NCBI GenBank assembly: GCA_966211955.1
Contig: CBIHOF010000011.1
Span: forward strand, 112,519 to 176,518
Length of the DNA stretch: 64,000 bases
DNA from: Albitalea sp966211955
GTDB lineage: Bacteria; Pseudomonadota; Gammaproteobacteria; Burkholderiales; Burkholderiaceae_C
Direction: 5' to 3'
Below the pieces are notes generated by a model. That model was not told the DNA's origin. It was given only the letters and a program-made list of their open reading frames with translations, and did not search any database. Positions 34,118-43,305 of this stretch are shown piece after piece; position 1 is the first letter of the stretch; every line of letters begins with the position of its first letter. The position numbers were made by a program, and so were the translations under genes.

Positions 34118-36433
34118 TCAATTCAGCAGGCGGCCCGGGTCCACGTCCAGCTTCGCGAGCGCACTGCGCGTCGCACGCACCGTGAGCGATTCGTCCTGCG
34201 CCGGCACCAACAGCCCCGCCTGCAGGAAGGCCGCGAGCCGATGCTGCTGGAACAAGATGCCGCGCCCTTGCGGTGACACGAACAGCGAGAGCTGCTTGCG
34301 CAAGCCCTGCCACGCCAGCTGCACCTGCTCGTTGCGGTTGCGGTAGTCCAGCATGTACCAGCTGCCCACCTGCAGTTCGCGCGCCCACGACAGCATGGCC
34401 GGCGTCGGCATGGAGCCGCCCTCGCCCACCACCTCCAGCTCCGAGCTTTCGTGGCCGGACAGGTCGAGCACCAGGGATTCGTCGATCTCGACGTCTTCGG
34501 CATCCGGCAGCAGCTCTTCCAGCGTTTCGAGCCGCGCCATCAGGTCTTCGAGCCGGTCATGCGGAATGGCGGCGGCCTTGGCCGTGAAGGCCGCCGCCAG
34601 CGAATTGTTGAGCTTCTGGATGTGCTCGTCCTGCTTGGACGGCGGCACGCCCGCGTTCTGCATGCCGTCGCGCAAGGTCTTAAGCAGCGGCGGGAGCCGG
34701 CGAATGACCTCGGCTCGCTCCTCGCGCGACACCTTGGCGCTGGCGGACCAGATGAGGTCGGCCGCGGCGCGCTTCATCGCCTTGGTCTCTTCGCTTTGCA
34801 GGTCGAACTTGACGGCAGTGGTGGCCAGCACATCGGCCCAGACCTGGAACAGGAATTCGCGGACGCCCTCTTGCACGGGCACCTCGTTGAGCATCTTGCG
34901 CAACTCGATGGTGTACTGGATGGCCAGCGTTTCGCGCTGCTCCACTTGCTGGGCGAGCGACACGCCCTTGCGGGACGCCTCGTTCTCGTTCTTGAAGTAG
35001 TGCTCGAGGAATTTCTCGAACTCGGTGAGCACGGTCTGGAAGACGCGGCGACCGGTGTCGGGATAAGCCTCCACCACCTGCACGACGCGCTTGATTTCCT
35101 TCTCGACCAGATCGCCCGCCGCGCGCATGGTGGCGTCGAAGCCCATCACGCATGCGCCCATGCGGTCGATCAGGCGGCGCGCCGGGTGGTCGGTGGTCGC
35201 GAAGAAATCAGGCTCGCTCACCGCCACGCGCAGCACCGGCATCTGCAGACGCGCGAACCACACGCGCACCGTGGCCGGAATGCGCTCCTCCATGAGGATG
35301 CTCTGGAACAGCAGTGCGACGATCTCGATGGTGGCGCGCTCGACCGGCGTGCTCGCTGCCTGCTTCAACTGCTGCTTGCGCTGCTGCAGTTCCTCGAGCA
35401 AGGCCGGCGTGCTGACGTTGACCACGCCGCCCACGGCCTGTTCTTCGGAACTCGCCATGCGCCGGGCCAAGCCCTGCTGCGCATCGTTGATGGCCGTGCG
35501 CAAGGCCTGCGACGCGGGCCGTGCCTGCTGCGTGTTGGCAAACTCAGGCAGCTGGCGGCCGATCAGCTTGTTGAGCCGGCCGAGCACCGCCTCGGCATGA
35601 TCCGCGCCGCGGACCAGCCCACCCGCACGCGTCATCAGCCGGGTTTCTTCATGGACCTGTGCGCGCGAAGGGTCGACTGCGCCCGCGGGACTGCTCGAGT
35701 GCGAGAAGCCGGTGGCCGGGGTGCCTGGCGCGCTGGTGCCCCAGGCCGAATTGCGTGTGCGCCGGATGAAAGGGCGAAGGTCGATCTCCGGCAGCACCCG
35801 CTGCTGGATCAGCCAGCGGTTGGTCTCGTGATAGGCCTCTTCCGCGAAATGCGCGAACTCGTCATGCAGCACCGTCTGCAGGGTGCGCCACGCATCGTGG
35901 CTCAGGCCGGCGGAGCGCCATGCGTTGGTGACGATGCGCGACAGCACATGCGGGCGAAGCACGTCGTTGGCGTCGAGCTCCTCGCGGCCTTCGAGCATCG
36001 TGATGCGCGAGCGCATGTCGGTGAATTCCCAGGACGCGCGGTCCATCATGGCCAGGGCCAGGCGGGAACTCAGGATCTCGCTCTCGATGGTGTCGTTGTC
36101 GACGAGGCTCAGGCCCGCGCTGGACGAGAAGGCGCCACCGCGCTGCGCCGACTGCGGCAGGTCCGCCTGCCGGGCGGCCGACAGACCGCCACCCTGCATT
36201 GCCGACCGCAGCGCGGACATCGCGCCGTTGAGCCAGACAGCATGTGCCTTGGAGAGGTCTTCGACCACATCGCGCCGCCGCATCATGGTGGCCGGATCGG
36301 CCACCTGGCTCAGCAGGATGCGGGCGCCGCTGTCCACGGCCTGCACCACGCTTGGAAGCCCGTTGAGCAAGCCCTCCACGTAGGATCGCCGCGCCTGTGC
36401 GGCCAGTGCCATCGAGTTGGCGGCGGTCGCCAT
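34118..36433 (-). CDS. DUF1631 family protein
   Basis: A 771-residue cytoplasmic protein matching DUF1631, large helical proteins of unknown role in beta- and gammaproteobacteria. Features include an N-terminal LVDNDTIESEILSSRLA segment, a long helical middle with repeated Glu/Arg-rich stretches (for example EERIPATVRVWFARLQMPVL) and a C-terminal part (about 670-771) with LSWARELQVGSWYMLDY and SPQGRGILFQQHRLA, a beta-rich segment of the kind seen in PilZ-like domains. That last comparison is only suggestive. It starts 43 bases after secF stops, on the same strand. Confidence 0.85.
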   Translation of the reverse strand: MATAANSMALAAQARRSYVEGLLNGLPSVVQAVDSGARILLSQVADPATMMRRRDVVEDLSKAHAVWLNGAMSALRSAMQGGGLSAARQADLPQSAQRGGAFSSSAGLSLVDNDTIESEILSSRLALAMMDRASWEFTDMRSRITMLEGREELDANDVLRPHVLSRIVTNAWRSAGLSHDAWRTLQTVLHDEFAHFAEEAYHETNRWLIQQRVLPEIDLRPFIRRTRNSAWGTSAPGTPATGFSHSSSPAGAVDPSRAQVHEETRLMTRAGGLVRGADHAEAVLGRLNKLIGRQLPEFANTQQARPASQALRTAINDAQQGLARRMASSEEQAVGGVVNVSTPALLEELQQRKQQLKQAASTPVERATIEIVALLFQSILMEERIPATVRVWFARLQMPVLRVAVSEPDFFATTDHPARRLIDRMGACVMGFDATMRAAGDLVEKEIKRVVQVVEAYPDTGRRVFQTVLTEFEKFLEHYFKNENEASRKGVSLAQQVEQRETLAIQYTIELRKMLNEVPVQEGVREFLFQVWADVLATTAVKFDLQSEETKAMKRAAADLIWSASAKVSREERAEVIRRLPPLLKTLRDGMQNAGVPPSKQDEHIQKLNNSLAAAFTAKAAAIPHDRLEDLMARLETLEELLPDAEDVEIDESLVLDLSGHESSELEVVGEGGSMPTPAMLSWARELQVGSWYMLDYRNRNEQVQLAWQGLRKQLSLFVSPQGRGILFQQHRLAAFLQAGLLVPAQDESLTVRATRSALAKLDVDPGRLLN

Positions 36434-36476
36434 GGATGTGGAGTGAGTGCTCGCGGGAAAAGGGGATGCTTGAACT

Positions 36477-37508
36477 CTACACCACCGCCCCGGCGTTCGG
36501 GTCGTTCGGGTCGACTTCCTTGGCAGAAGTCTTGATCAGATCGGAGCGCTTGACGCCCAGCCACATGGCGATGGCCGCGGCCACGAACACCGACGAATAA
36601 ATGCCGAACAGGATGCCGATCGTCAGCGCCACCGCGAAGTAGTGCAGCGTCGGCCCGCCGAACAGCAGCATGGACAGCACCATCATCTGCGTGCAGCCGT
36701 GCGTGATGATCGTGCGGCTCATCGTGCTGGTGATGGCGTGGTCGATGACCTCGTGCGTGGTCATCTTGTTGAACCGACGGAAGGCCTCGCGGATCCGGTC
36801 GAAGATCACCACCGACTCGTTCACCGAATAGCCCAGCACCGCCAGCACCGCCGCCAGCACCGAGAGCGAGAACTCCCACTGGAAGAACGCGAAGAAGCCA
36901 AGGATGATGATGACGTCGTGCAGGTTGGCGACGATGGCCGCCACCGAGAACTTCCACTCGAAGCGGAAGGCGAGGTACAGCATGATGCCGGCGATCACGA
37001 ACGCCAGCGCCTTGGCGCCGTCCTCGGCCAGCTCGCGGCCGACCTGCGGGCCGACGAAGTCGTTTCTCGTGAGGCGAACCGGCTCTGCGCTCCCGGCGGT
37101 GCAACGCGACCAGCGCTTCACCTTCTCGCCTTTTTCGTCAGTCTCGGTGTATTGCGCCTGCCCGCCTTGCGCCGTGCACAGCGACGTCATGACCTGCCTC
37201 ACCGCGTCTTCCTGCTTGACGCCGTTGCGTGCCGGCAGCCGGATGAGCACGTTGCTCGCGGCGCCGTAGTTCTGCACCTGCGCGTCGCCCACCTTCGACG
37301 CCTCGAGCGTGGCACGAATCTTCGGCACGTCGGCCGGCTGCGTGTAGGCCACCTCGACGGCCGTGCCGCCGGTGAACTCGATGGACAGGTGCAGACCCTT
37401 GGTGAGCAGGAAGAACACTGCCAGCAGGAAGGTCACCAGCGAGATGACGTTGAACACCAGCGCGTGCCGCATGAACGGGATGTCGCGCCGAATACGGAAG
37501 AACTCCAT
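36477..37508 (-). CDS. secF: Protein translocase subunit SecF
   Basis: A 343-residue inner-membrane protein of the SecDF complex, which pulls secreted proteins across using the proton gradient. Landmarks: the first membrane segment, LSIEFTGGTAVEV, the periplasmic loop, FVGPQVGRELAEDGAKAL, and the RND-type segments ending DRIREAFRRF...SMSRTI-type sequence (TSTMSRTIITHG). Length is normal. It follows secD by 28 bases; order yajC-secD-secF is conserved. Confidence 0.96.
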   Translation of the reverse strand: MEFFRIRRDIPFMRHALVFNVISLVTFLLAVFFLLTKGLHLSIEFTGGTAVEVAYTQPADVPKIRATLEASKVGDAQVQNYGAASNVLIRLPARNGVKQEDAVRQVMTSLCTAQGGQAQYTETDEKGEKVKRWSRCTAGSAEPVRLTRNDFVGPQVGRELAEDGAKALAFVIAGIMLYLAFRFEWKFSVAAIVANLHDVIIILGFFAFFQWEFSLSVLAAVLAVLGYSVNESVVIFDRIREAFRRFNKMTTHEVIDHAITSTMSRTIITHGCTQMMVLSMLLFGGPTLHYFAVALTIGILFGIYSSVFVAAAIAMWLGVKRSDLIKTSAKEVDPNDPNAGAVV

Positions 37509-37536
37509 GTCAGATCCTTGTTCGAGTTCTCGGGGC

Positions 37537-39426
37537 TCAGGCTTTGGTGCTCGAGGCCACGGCCGTTGCCGAATCGTCAGCCTTGGGCTTCCAGACCTGG
37601 CCGATGGACACGCCCTTGAGCTTCTTCTGGCGGCCGTACCACAGGTTCACGAGGCCACGCGAGAAGAGCACGGCGGAGAACATCGACGTGAGGATGCCCA
37701 GGCAGTGCACGACGGCGAAGCCCTTGACCGGCCCTGAGCCGAAGGCCAGCAGCGCCAGGCCCGCAATCAACGTCGTGACGTTCGAGTCCAGGATGGTCGC
37801 GAAGGCCCGCTCGTAGCCGGCGTTGATCGCCGACTGTGGCGAGGCGCCGTTTCGCAACTCCTCTCGCACCCGCTCGTTGATGAGCACGTTGGCATCAATC
37901 GCCATGCCCAGCGTCAGCGCAATGGCCGCGATACCCGGCAAGGTGAGCGTCGCCTGCAGCATCGACAGCACCGCCACCAGCAGCAGCAGGTTGAGCATGA
38001 GCGCCAAGGTCGAGAACACGCCGAAGAGCAAGTAGTACGCGCACATGAAGAGCGCAATCGCAATGAAGCCGTAGACCAGGCTGTCGAAGCCCTTGGCGAT
38101 GTTGTCGGCACCCAGGCTCGGGCCGATGGTGCTTTCCTCGATGAACTCCATGGGCGCGGCCAGCGCGCCGGCGCGCAGCAGCAGGCTCAGCTCGTTGGCG
38201 GCATCGGTCGTCACCATGCCGGTGATGCGGAACTCGCTGCCCAGCTCGCTCTGGATGCGCGCGACCGTCAGCACCTCGCCCTTGCCCTTTTCGAACAGGA
38301 TGGCGGCCATGTAGTTGCCGACGTTGTTGCGTGTCGAGTCGCGCATCTGACGGCCGCCCTTGGCGTCCAGGCTCACCGACACCGCCGGCTGCTGGTTCTC
38401 GTCAGGGCGCGGCTGCGCATTGGTGAGCATCTCACCGGTGGCGATGGCGTCCTTGTAGACCACCACCGGCGCACCGCGGCCGACCATGTATTTCTCGCGG
38501 CCGAAGGGCACGGGGCCGGTGCCGTCGAGCGAGGCGCGCGCCTCGGCCGTCATGTCGGCGAGGCGGAATTCGAGGTTGGCCGTGCGGCCGATGATGTCCT
38601 TGGCCTTGGCGGTGTCCTGGATGCCGGGCAGCTCGACCACGATACGGTCGGCGCCCTGCTGCTGGATCACAGGCTCGGCCACGCCCAGCTCGTTGACGCG
38701 GTTGTGCAGCGTCGTCATGTTCTGCTTGATCGCCGCTTCCTGCGTGCGGCGGGTGGCGTCCAGCTTGAGCACGCCCGACAGCTTGTAGTCGGCACCGTCC
38801 ACCACCGGCGTCCACTGCAGGTCGGCGAACTGGTCGGCGAAGAGGTTCTGCGCGCTTTGCTGCGCGGCCTGGTCGCGGAAGGTGACGACGATGTTGGCAC
38901 CGTCGCGTGCGGTGCTGCCGCGGATGTTCTTCTCACGCAGCGCCGTGCGGATGTCGCCGACCAGCGCGTCCATGCGCTTGTTGACCGCCGCCTTCATGTC
39001 CACTTGCATCAGGAAGTGGACACCACCGCGCAGGTCCAGGCCGAGGTACATCGGCAGCGCGCGCACGGCGGTGAGCCAGTGCGGCGAGCGCGACACGAGA
39101 TTGAGCGCGACGACGTAGGTCGCGTCGGTCGGGTCGGCGTTCAGCGCCTTGTCGATGGCGAACTTGGCCTTGGACTGGGTGTCCACGTCCTTGAACCGCG
39201 CCTTCACGGAATTCGGCTCGAGCTGCACGAAGTCGGCGGCGATGTTCGCGTCCTTCAGCGCCTGCTCGATGCGCGTGGCCGTTTCGCGGCTGATGCGCAC
39301 CGTGGCCTTGCTGCTGCTGACCTGAACGGCCGGTGCTTCGCCGAAGAAGTTGGGCAGCGTGTAGATCAGGCCGACCAGCAGCGCGATGACCAGCATCGCG
39401 TATTTCCAAAAGGGGTAGCGGTTCAT
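37537..39426 (-). CDS. secD: Protein translocase subunit SecD
   Basis: A 629-residue inner-membrane partner of SecF, with six membrane segments expected. It starts MNRYPFWKYAMLVIALLVGL, then GLDLRGGVHFLMQVD, a large periplasmic region (about 130-440), and the RND-like C-terminal part with GMAIDANVLINERVREELRNG (cut: AIDANVLINERVREE), the conserved Asp-bearing segment. Length is usual. It starts 6 bases after yajC stops. Confidence 0.96.
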   Translation of the reverse strand: MNRYPFWKYAMLVIALLVGLIYTLPNFFGEAPAVQVSSSKATVRISRETATRIEQALKDANIAADFVQLEPNSVKARFKDVDTQSKAKFAIDKALNADPTDATYVVALNLVSRSPHWLTAVRALPMYLGLDLRGGVHFLMQVDMKAAVNKRMDALVGDIRTALREKNIRGSTARDGANIVVTFRDQAAQQSAQNLFADQFADLQWTPVVDGADYKLSGVLKLDATRRTQEAAIKQNMTTLHNRVNELGVAEPVIQQQGADRIVVELPGIQDTAKAKDIIGRTANLEFRLADMTAEARASLDGTGPVPFGREKYMVGRGAPVVVYKDAIATGEMLTNAQPRPDENQQPAVSVSLDAKGGRQMRDSTRNNVGNYMAAILFEKGKGEVLTVARIQSELGSEFRITGMVTTDAANELSLLLRAGALAAPMEFIEESTIGPSLGADNIAKGFDSLVYGFIAIALFMCAYYLLFGVFSTLALMLNLLLLVAVLSMLQATLTLPGIAAIALTLGMAIDANVLINERVREELRNGASPQSAINAGYERAFATILDSNVTTLIAGLALLAFGSGPVKGFAVVHCLGILTSMFSAVLFSRGLVNLWYGRQKKLKGVSIGQVWKPKADDSATAVASSTKA

Positions 39427-39432
39427 GACGCC

Positions 39433-39768
39433 TTACTTGATCGTGCCCTTGGGCAGCACCTGGACAACCGAGGAGCGCTGGACCTGAACTTCGACGCCGT
39501 TGGCGACCTCGACGCTGAGATAGGTGTCGCCCAGCTTCGAGATCTTGCCCAGCACGCCGCCGGCGATGACGACCTCGTCGCCCTTGGCGATCGCCTCGAT
39601 CATCGCCTTGTGTTCCTTCTGGCGCTTCATCTGCGGGCGCAGGACGACGAAGTAAAGGGCGGCGACCATCAACAGCGGAAAAATCATCCCGCCCATGCTG
39701 CCAAACGGGGAATCGGCGGCGGCCGTGGCCGCCGGTGCGGTCTGGGCAAATGCTTCGGAAATGAACAC
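39433..39768 (-). CDS. yajC: Preprotein translocase subunit YajC
   Basis: A 111-residue membrane protein of the SecDF-YajC complex: one membrane segment (MIFPLLMVAALYFVVLRPQ) and a cytoplasmic domain with KRQKEHKAMIEAIAKGDEVV and GGVLGKI. The start is set at a GTG (reading V-F-I-S-E-A-F-A-Q) because AAGGA lies eight bases upstream; no ATG precedes the conserved N-terminus apart from one far into unrelated sequence. First gene of yajC-secD-secF. Confidence 0.93.
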   Translation of the reverse strand: MFISEAFAQTAPAATAAADSPFGSMGGMIFPLLMVAALYFVVLRPQMKRQKEHKAMIEAIAKGDEVVIAGGVLGKISKLGDTYLSVEVANGVEVQVQRSSVVQVLPKGTIK

Positions 39769-39934
39769 GACAGTGGTCCTTTGAACAGATCGGCGGGTCG
39801 CACCTTGTTGCAAGGCGAGACCTGGGGGATGACCGGGCGTGGGTGTGCCCGGCAAAACTTTGGGATTGTACGGCGGGGGTTTCGACACCCGTCTACAGTC
39901 GCGAGTTGCACACCCACACACCAGGAGAGCCGAA

Positions 39935-42643
39935 ATGGCCGGACGCGAACCCACCACCTTGCTCGACCAGCTCGTCGCTGCCGCACGCGACGCCGACCCC
40001 GGCGAAACACGGGAATGGATCGAAGCCCTGGAGGCGGCCGTGCGCGAGGGCGGCCCCGAGCGCGGGCTCTTCCTGCTCGAGCGCCTGGAAGAGCAGGCTC
40101 AGCAGCTGGGGATCGTGCCGCACGTGCAGCCTTACTCGGCCTACCGCAACACGATTCCCGTCGAGCGCCAGGGCCGCTACCCGGGCGACCTCGCCATCGA
40201 GGAGCGGCTGACGGCCATCATGCGCTGGAACGCGCTGGCGATGGTGGTGCGCGCCAACCAGGCCTACGGCGAGCTTGGCGGGCACATCGCAAGCTATGCC
40301 TCGGCGGCCGAGATCTTCGAGGTGGGTTTCAACCACTTCTTCAAGGGCGATGATTCATCCACTGAAGCGCCCCGAAACGCGGACCTCGTGTACTTCCAGC
40401 CGCATTCGGCGCCGGGCGTCTATTCGCGCGCCTTCCTCGAAGGCCGCTTGAGCGAAGAGCAGCTCGCCCACTACCGCCAGGAGCTGAGCGGGCCAGGCCT
40501 GAGCTCCTACCCCCACCCGTGGCTGATGCCCGACTTCTGGCAGTTCCCGACCGGCTCCATGGGCCTCGGGCCGCTCAGTGCCGTGTACCAGGCGCGCTTC
40601 CTTCGCTATCTGGAGCATCGCCAACTGCTCAAGACCTCGCACCGCCACGTTTGGGGTGTGTTCGGCGACGGCGAGATGGACGAGCCCGAATCGATCGCCG
40701 CGCTCACCCTGGCCGCGCGCGAGCAGCTGGACAACCTCACGTTCATCATCAACTGCAACCTGCAGCGGCTGGACGGCCCCGTGCGCGGCAACGGGCAGAT
40801 CGTGCAGGAGCTGGAGTCGCTGTTCACGGGCGCGGGCTGGAACGTCATCAAGGTGCTGTGGGGCTCCGACTGGGACGCCCTCTTCGCCCGCGACACCAGC
40901 CACGTGCTGCTGCAGCGCCTCGCGTCCACCGTGGACGGCCAGTACCAGACGCTGGGTGCCAAGGACGGCGCCTACAACATCGAGCACTTCTTCCAGCAGG
41001 ACCCGGAGGTGCGCAAGCTCGTCGCGCACATGAGCGAGGGTGAGGTCGATGCGCTCAAGCGCGGTGGCCACGACTTCCGCAAGCTGCATGCGGCGTTCGC
41101 GGCGGCGCGCGCGCACCAGGGCCGGCCCACCGTGATCCTCGCGAAGACCAAGAAGGGCTACGGCATGGGCGGCGCGGGCGAATCGCGCATGACCTCGCAC
41201 CAGGCGAAGAAGCTGGACCTCGATGCGGTGAAGGCCTTCCGCGACCGTTTTGCACTGCCGCTCACCGACGACGACGTGGCGCAACTGCGCTTCTACAAGC
41301 CCGAGCCCGACAGCCTGGAGATGCGCTACCTGCAGGAGCGGCGTGGGGCGCTTGGCGGCGCATTGCCCGCGCGCAAGGGCGACGCGCCAGCGCTGCCCGT
41401 GCCGCCGCTCGCAGGCTGGGGCGGTTTTGCGCTGCAGGCCGAGGGCAAGGAGATGTCCACCACCATGGCCGCGGTCCGCATGCTCAGCGGGCTCTTGAAG
41501 GATGCGCAGCTCGGCCCCCGCGTCGTGCCCATCGTGGCAGACGAGGCGCGCACCTTCGGCATGGCCAGCCTGTTCCGGCAGATCGGCATCTACTCGCCGC
41601 ACGGCCAGTTGTACGAGCCGGAAGATGCCGGCTCGATGCTGTCGTACCGCGAGGCGCGCGACGGCCAGTTGCTGGAAGAAGGCATCACCGAGGCCGGCGC
41701 GACGGCCTCGTGGATCGCGGCGGGCACCTCGTACAGCGTGCATGGCTTGCCCATGCTGCCGATCTACATCTACTACTCGATGTTCGGCTTCCAGCGCGTG
41801 GGCGACCTGATCTGGGCGGCGGCCGACCAGCGCACCCGCGGCTTCCTCTTCGGCGCGACGGCCGGCCGCACGACCCTCGGCGGCGAAGGCCTGCAGCACC
41901 AGGATGGGTCCAGCCTCGTGATGGCCTCGATGGTGCCCAACTGCCGCGCGTGGGACCCCTGTTTCGCAGGCGAGGTGGCCGTCATCATGGACCACGGCAT
42001 GCGCCGCATGCTCGAGGAGCAGCGCGACGAGTTCCACTACATCACGCTGATGAACGAGAACTACGAGCATCCGTCGCTCGCGCCCGAGTCGCATGCCGAC
42101 GTGCTGCGCGGCATGTATCGCATCGCCACGCACACGCCCGAGCGCTCGGGCGGCCTGGTGCGGCTGTTGGGCAGCGGCACCATCCTGCGCGAGGTGATGG
42201 CCGCGGCCGAGCTGCTGGCCGCTGACTGGGGCGTGTCGAGCGAGGTCTTCAGCGTGACGAGCTTCAGCGAGCTGGCACGTGACGCCCGCGAGGTGGAGCG
42301 CGGCAATCGGCTGGAACCTGGCGCGATCGACCGCGTGAGCCACGTGCAGCGCATGCTCGCCGGCAGCGCGCCGGTGGTGGCCGCGACCGACTATGTTCGC
42401 GCCTGGCCGCAGTTGATCGCCGAGTACGTCGATGCGCGCTACGTGACGCTGGGCACCGATGGCTTTGGACGCAGCGACAAGCGCACCGCGCTGCGCAGCT
42501 TCTTCGAGGTGGATAGACACCACATCGTGCTGGCCGCACTGCAGGCGCTGGTGCGCGAAGGCGCGGGCGACCGGCAGTTGCTGGCCGAGGCGACGCAGCG
42601 CTACGGCATCGCGACCGATCTCGCTGCGCCGTGGACGCGTTAG
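39935..42643 (+). CDS. Homodimeric pyruvate dehydrogenase-type E1 (AceE-like)
   Basis: A 902-residue thiamine-diphosphate enzyme of the AceE family, which decarboxylates pyruvate or a close 2-oxo acid for transfer to lipoyl-E2. The TPP fold motif is GDGEMDEPES...NCNLQRLDGP; other family sequence is YFQPHSAPGVYSRAFLEGR (cut), KTKKGYGMG, and VADEARTFGMASLFRQIGIY (cut). The ATG at 39935 has AGGAGA upstream. No E2 (aceF) or E3 (lpd) gene is adjacent, unlike the usual aceE-aceF-lpd operon, so this may be a second E1 with another substrate, as MdeB-type homologues show. Assignment to family is sure; substrate is not. Confidence 0.9.
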   Translation: MAGREPTTLLDQLVAAARDADPGETREWIEALEAAVREGGPERGLFLLERLEEQAQQLGIVPHVQPYSAYRNTIPVERQGRYPGDLAIEERLTAIMRWNALAMVVRANQAYGELGGHIASYASAAEIFEVGFNHFFKGDDSSTEAPRNADLVYFQPHSAPGVYSRAFLEGRLSEEQLAHYRQELSGPGLSSYPHPWLMPDFWQFPTGSMGLGPLSAVYQARFLRYLEHRQLLKTSHRHVWGVFGDGEMDEPESIAALTLAAREQLDNLTFIINCNLQRLDGPVRGNGQIVQELESLFTGAGWNVIKVLWGSDWDALFARDTSHVLLQRLASTVDGQYQTLGAKDGAYNIEHFFQQDPEVRKLVAHMSEGEVDALKRGGHDFRKLHAAFAAARAHQGRPTVILAKTKKGYGMGGAGESRMTSHQAKKLDLDAVKAFRDRFALPLTDDDVAQLRFYKPEPDSLEMRYLQERRGALGGALPARKGDAPALPVPPLAGWGGFALQAEGKEMSTTMAAVRMLSGLLKDAQLGPRVVPIVADEARTFGMASLFRQIGIYSPHGQLYEPEDAGSMLSYREARDGQLLEEGITEAGATASWIAAGTSYSVHGLPMLPIYIYYSMFGFQRVGDLIWAAADQRTRGFLFGATAGRTTLGGEGLQHQDGSSLVMASMVPNCRAWDPCFAGEVAVIMDHGMRRMLEEQRDEFHYITLMNENYEHPSLAPESHADVLRGMYRIATHTPERSGGLVRLLGSGTILREVMAAAELLAADWGVSSEVFSVTSFSELARDAREVERGNRLEPGAIDRVSHVQRMLAGSAPVVAATDYVRAWPQLIAEYVDARYVTLGTDGFGRSDKRTALRSFFEVDRHHIVLAALQALVREGAGDRQLLAEATQRYGIATDLAAPWTR

Positions 42644-42656
42644 GAGCGTTCGCCTG

Positions 42657-43253
42657 TCACTTGACGGGCGCGCTGGCCGGCGGGTAAGGCGTCGCGCCGT
42701 TCACGTCCTGCCCCGGTGCGGAGGCGGGCGTCGCGGCAGATGCCGCACTCGCCGCCGCGGCCGCCTCCTTCGCCTTCGCCGCCGCCTCGATCAGCTCATG
42801 CTGCTTCGGGCTGATGCAGTCGTCGACGATGCGGTGTCCCGCCTTCACGTCCAGCAGCATGGACTTGTTGGCGATCTGAACCATCAGCGTCTGGCCCTTC
42901 ACGTCTTCCAGGCGCAGCGCGCCGGTGGAAGAGAGCACGGGCTTCATCACGTACAGCGCCTTGCCGTGCTTCACGTCGACGTAGCCGGCGTCCTTCGCGT
43001 TCTCCGTGATGTCGACGATCTGCTTGAGCTCGCACTCGTAGTGGCCGTAGTAGACGAGCTTGGCGGCTTCAAGTTGCTCGTTGTCGGCGGCGGGGAGCAC
43101 GACGACCGGCGGCTTCTTCGCGGCCTTTGAGGCGGGTTTCGAGGACTTGGCCTTGGGCGCGTCGGCAGCGAACGAAGCCGAAGCGATGCTGCCCAATGCG
43201 AAGGCGCAAGAAGCGGCGATGAATGCAAGATGGAAGCGGCGTGAAACCGTCAT
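42657..43253 (-). CDS. Exported hypothetical protein
   Basis: A 198-residue exported protein with signal peptide (LAFIAASCAFALGSIASASFA) to about residue 30, a Lys/Ala-rich spacer, a globular part (about 55-150) with two Cys (HYECELKQIVDI and RIVDDCISPKQHE) and short beta-type strands (GKALYVMKPVLSSTGALRLED), then an Ala-rich tail. The Cys-bracketed beta layout is reminiscent of MliC/PliC-type lysozyme inhibitors, but the match is weak and only a suggestion. GGAGA lies before the ATG at 43253. No partner gene points to a role; it converges on the E1 gene with 13 bases between. Confidence 0.65.
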   Translation of the reverse strand: MTVSRRFHLAFIAASCAFALGSIASASFAADAPKAKSSKPASKAAKKPPVVVLPAADNEQLEAAKLVYYGHYECELKQIVDITENAKDAGYVDVKHGKALYVMKPVLSSTGALRLEDVKGQTLMVQIANKSMLLDVKAGHRIVDDCISPKQHELIEAAAKAKEAAAAASAASAATPASAPGQDVNGATPYPPASAPVK

Positions 43254-43305
43254 GGTGTCTCCTGTGTGGCGGGCCGAATGATGCCGCATTGCATCGGCCC
43301 TGCCG

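Noticed and set aside
40355..42523. 722-codon open frame opposite the E1 gene
   Set aside because: Same reason: antisense to a gene with clear motifs.
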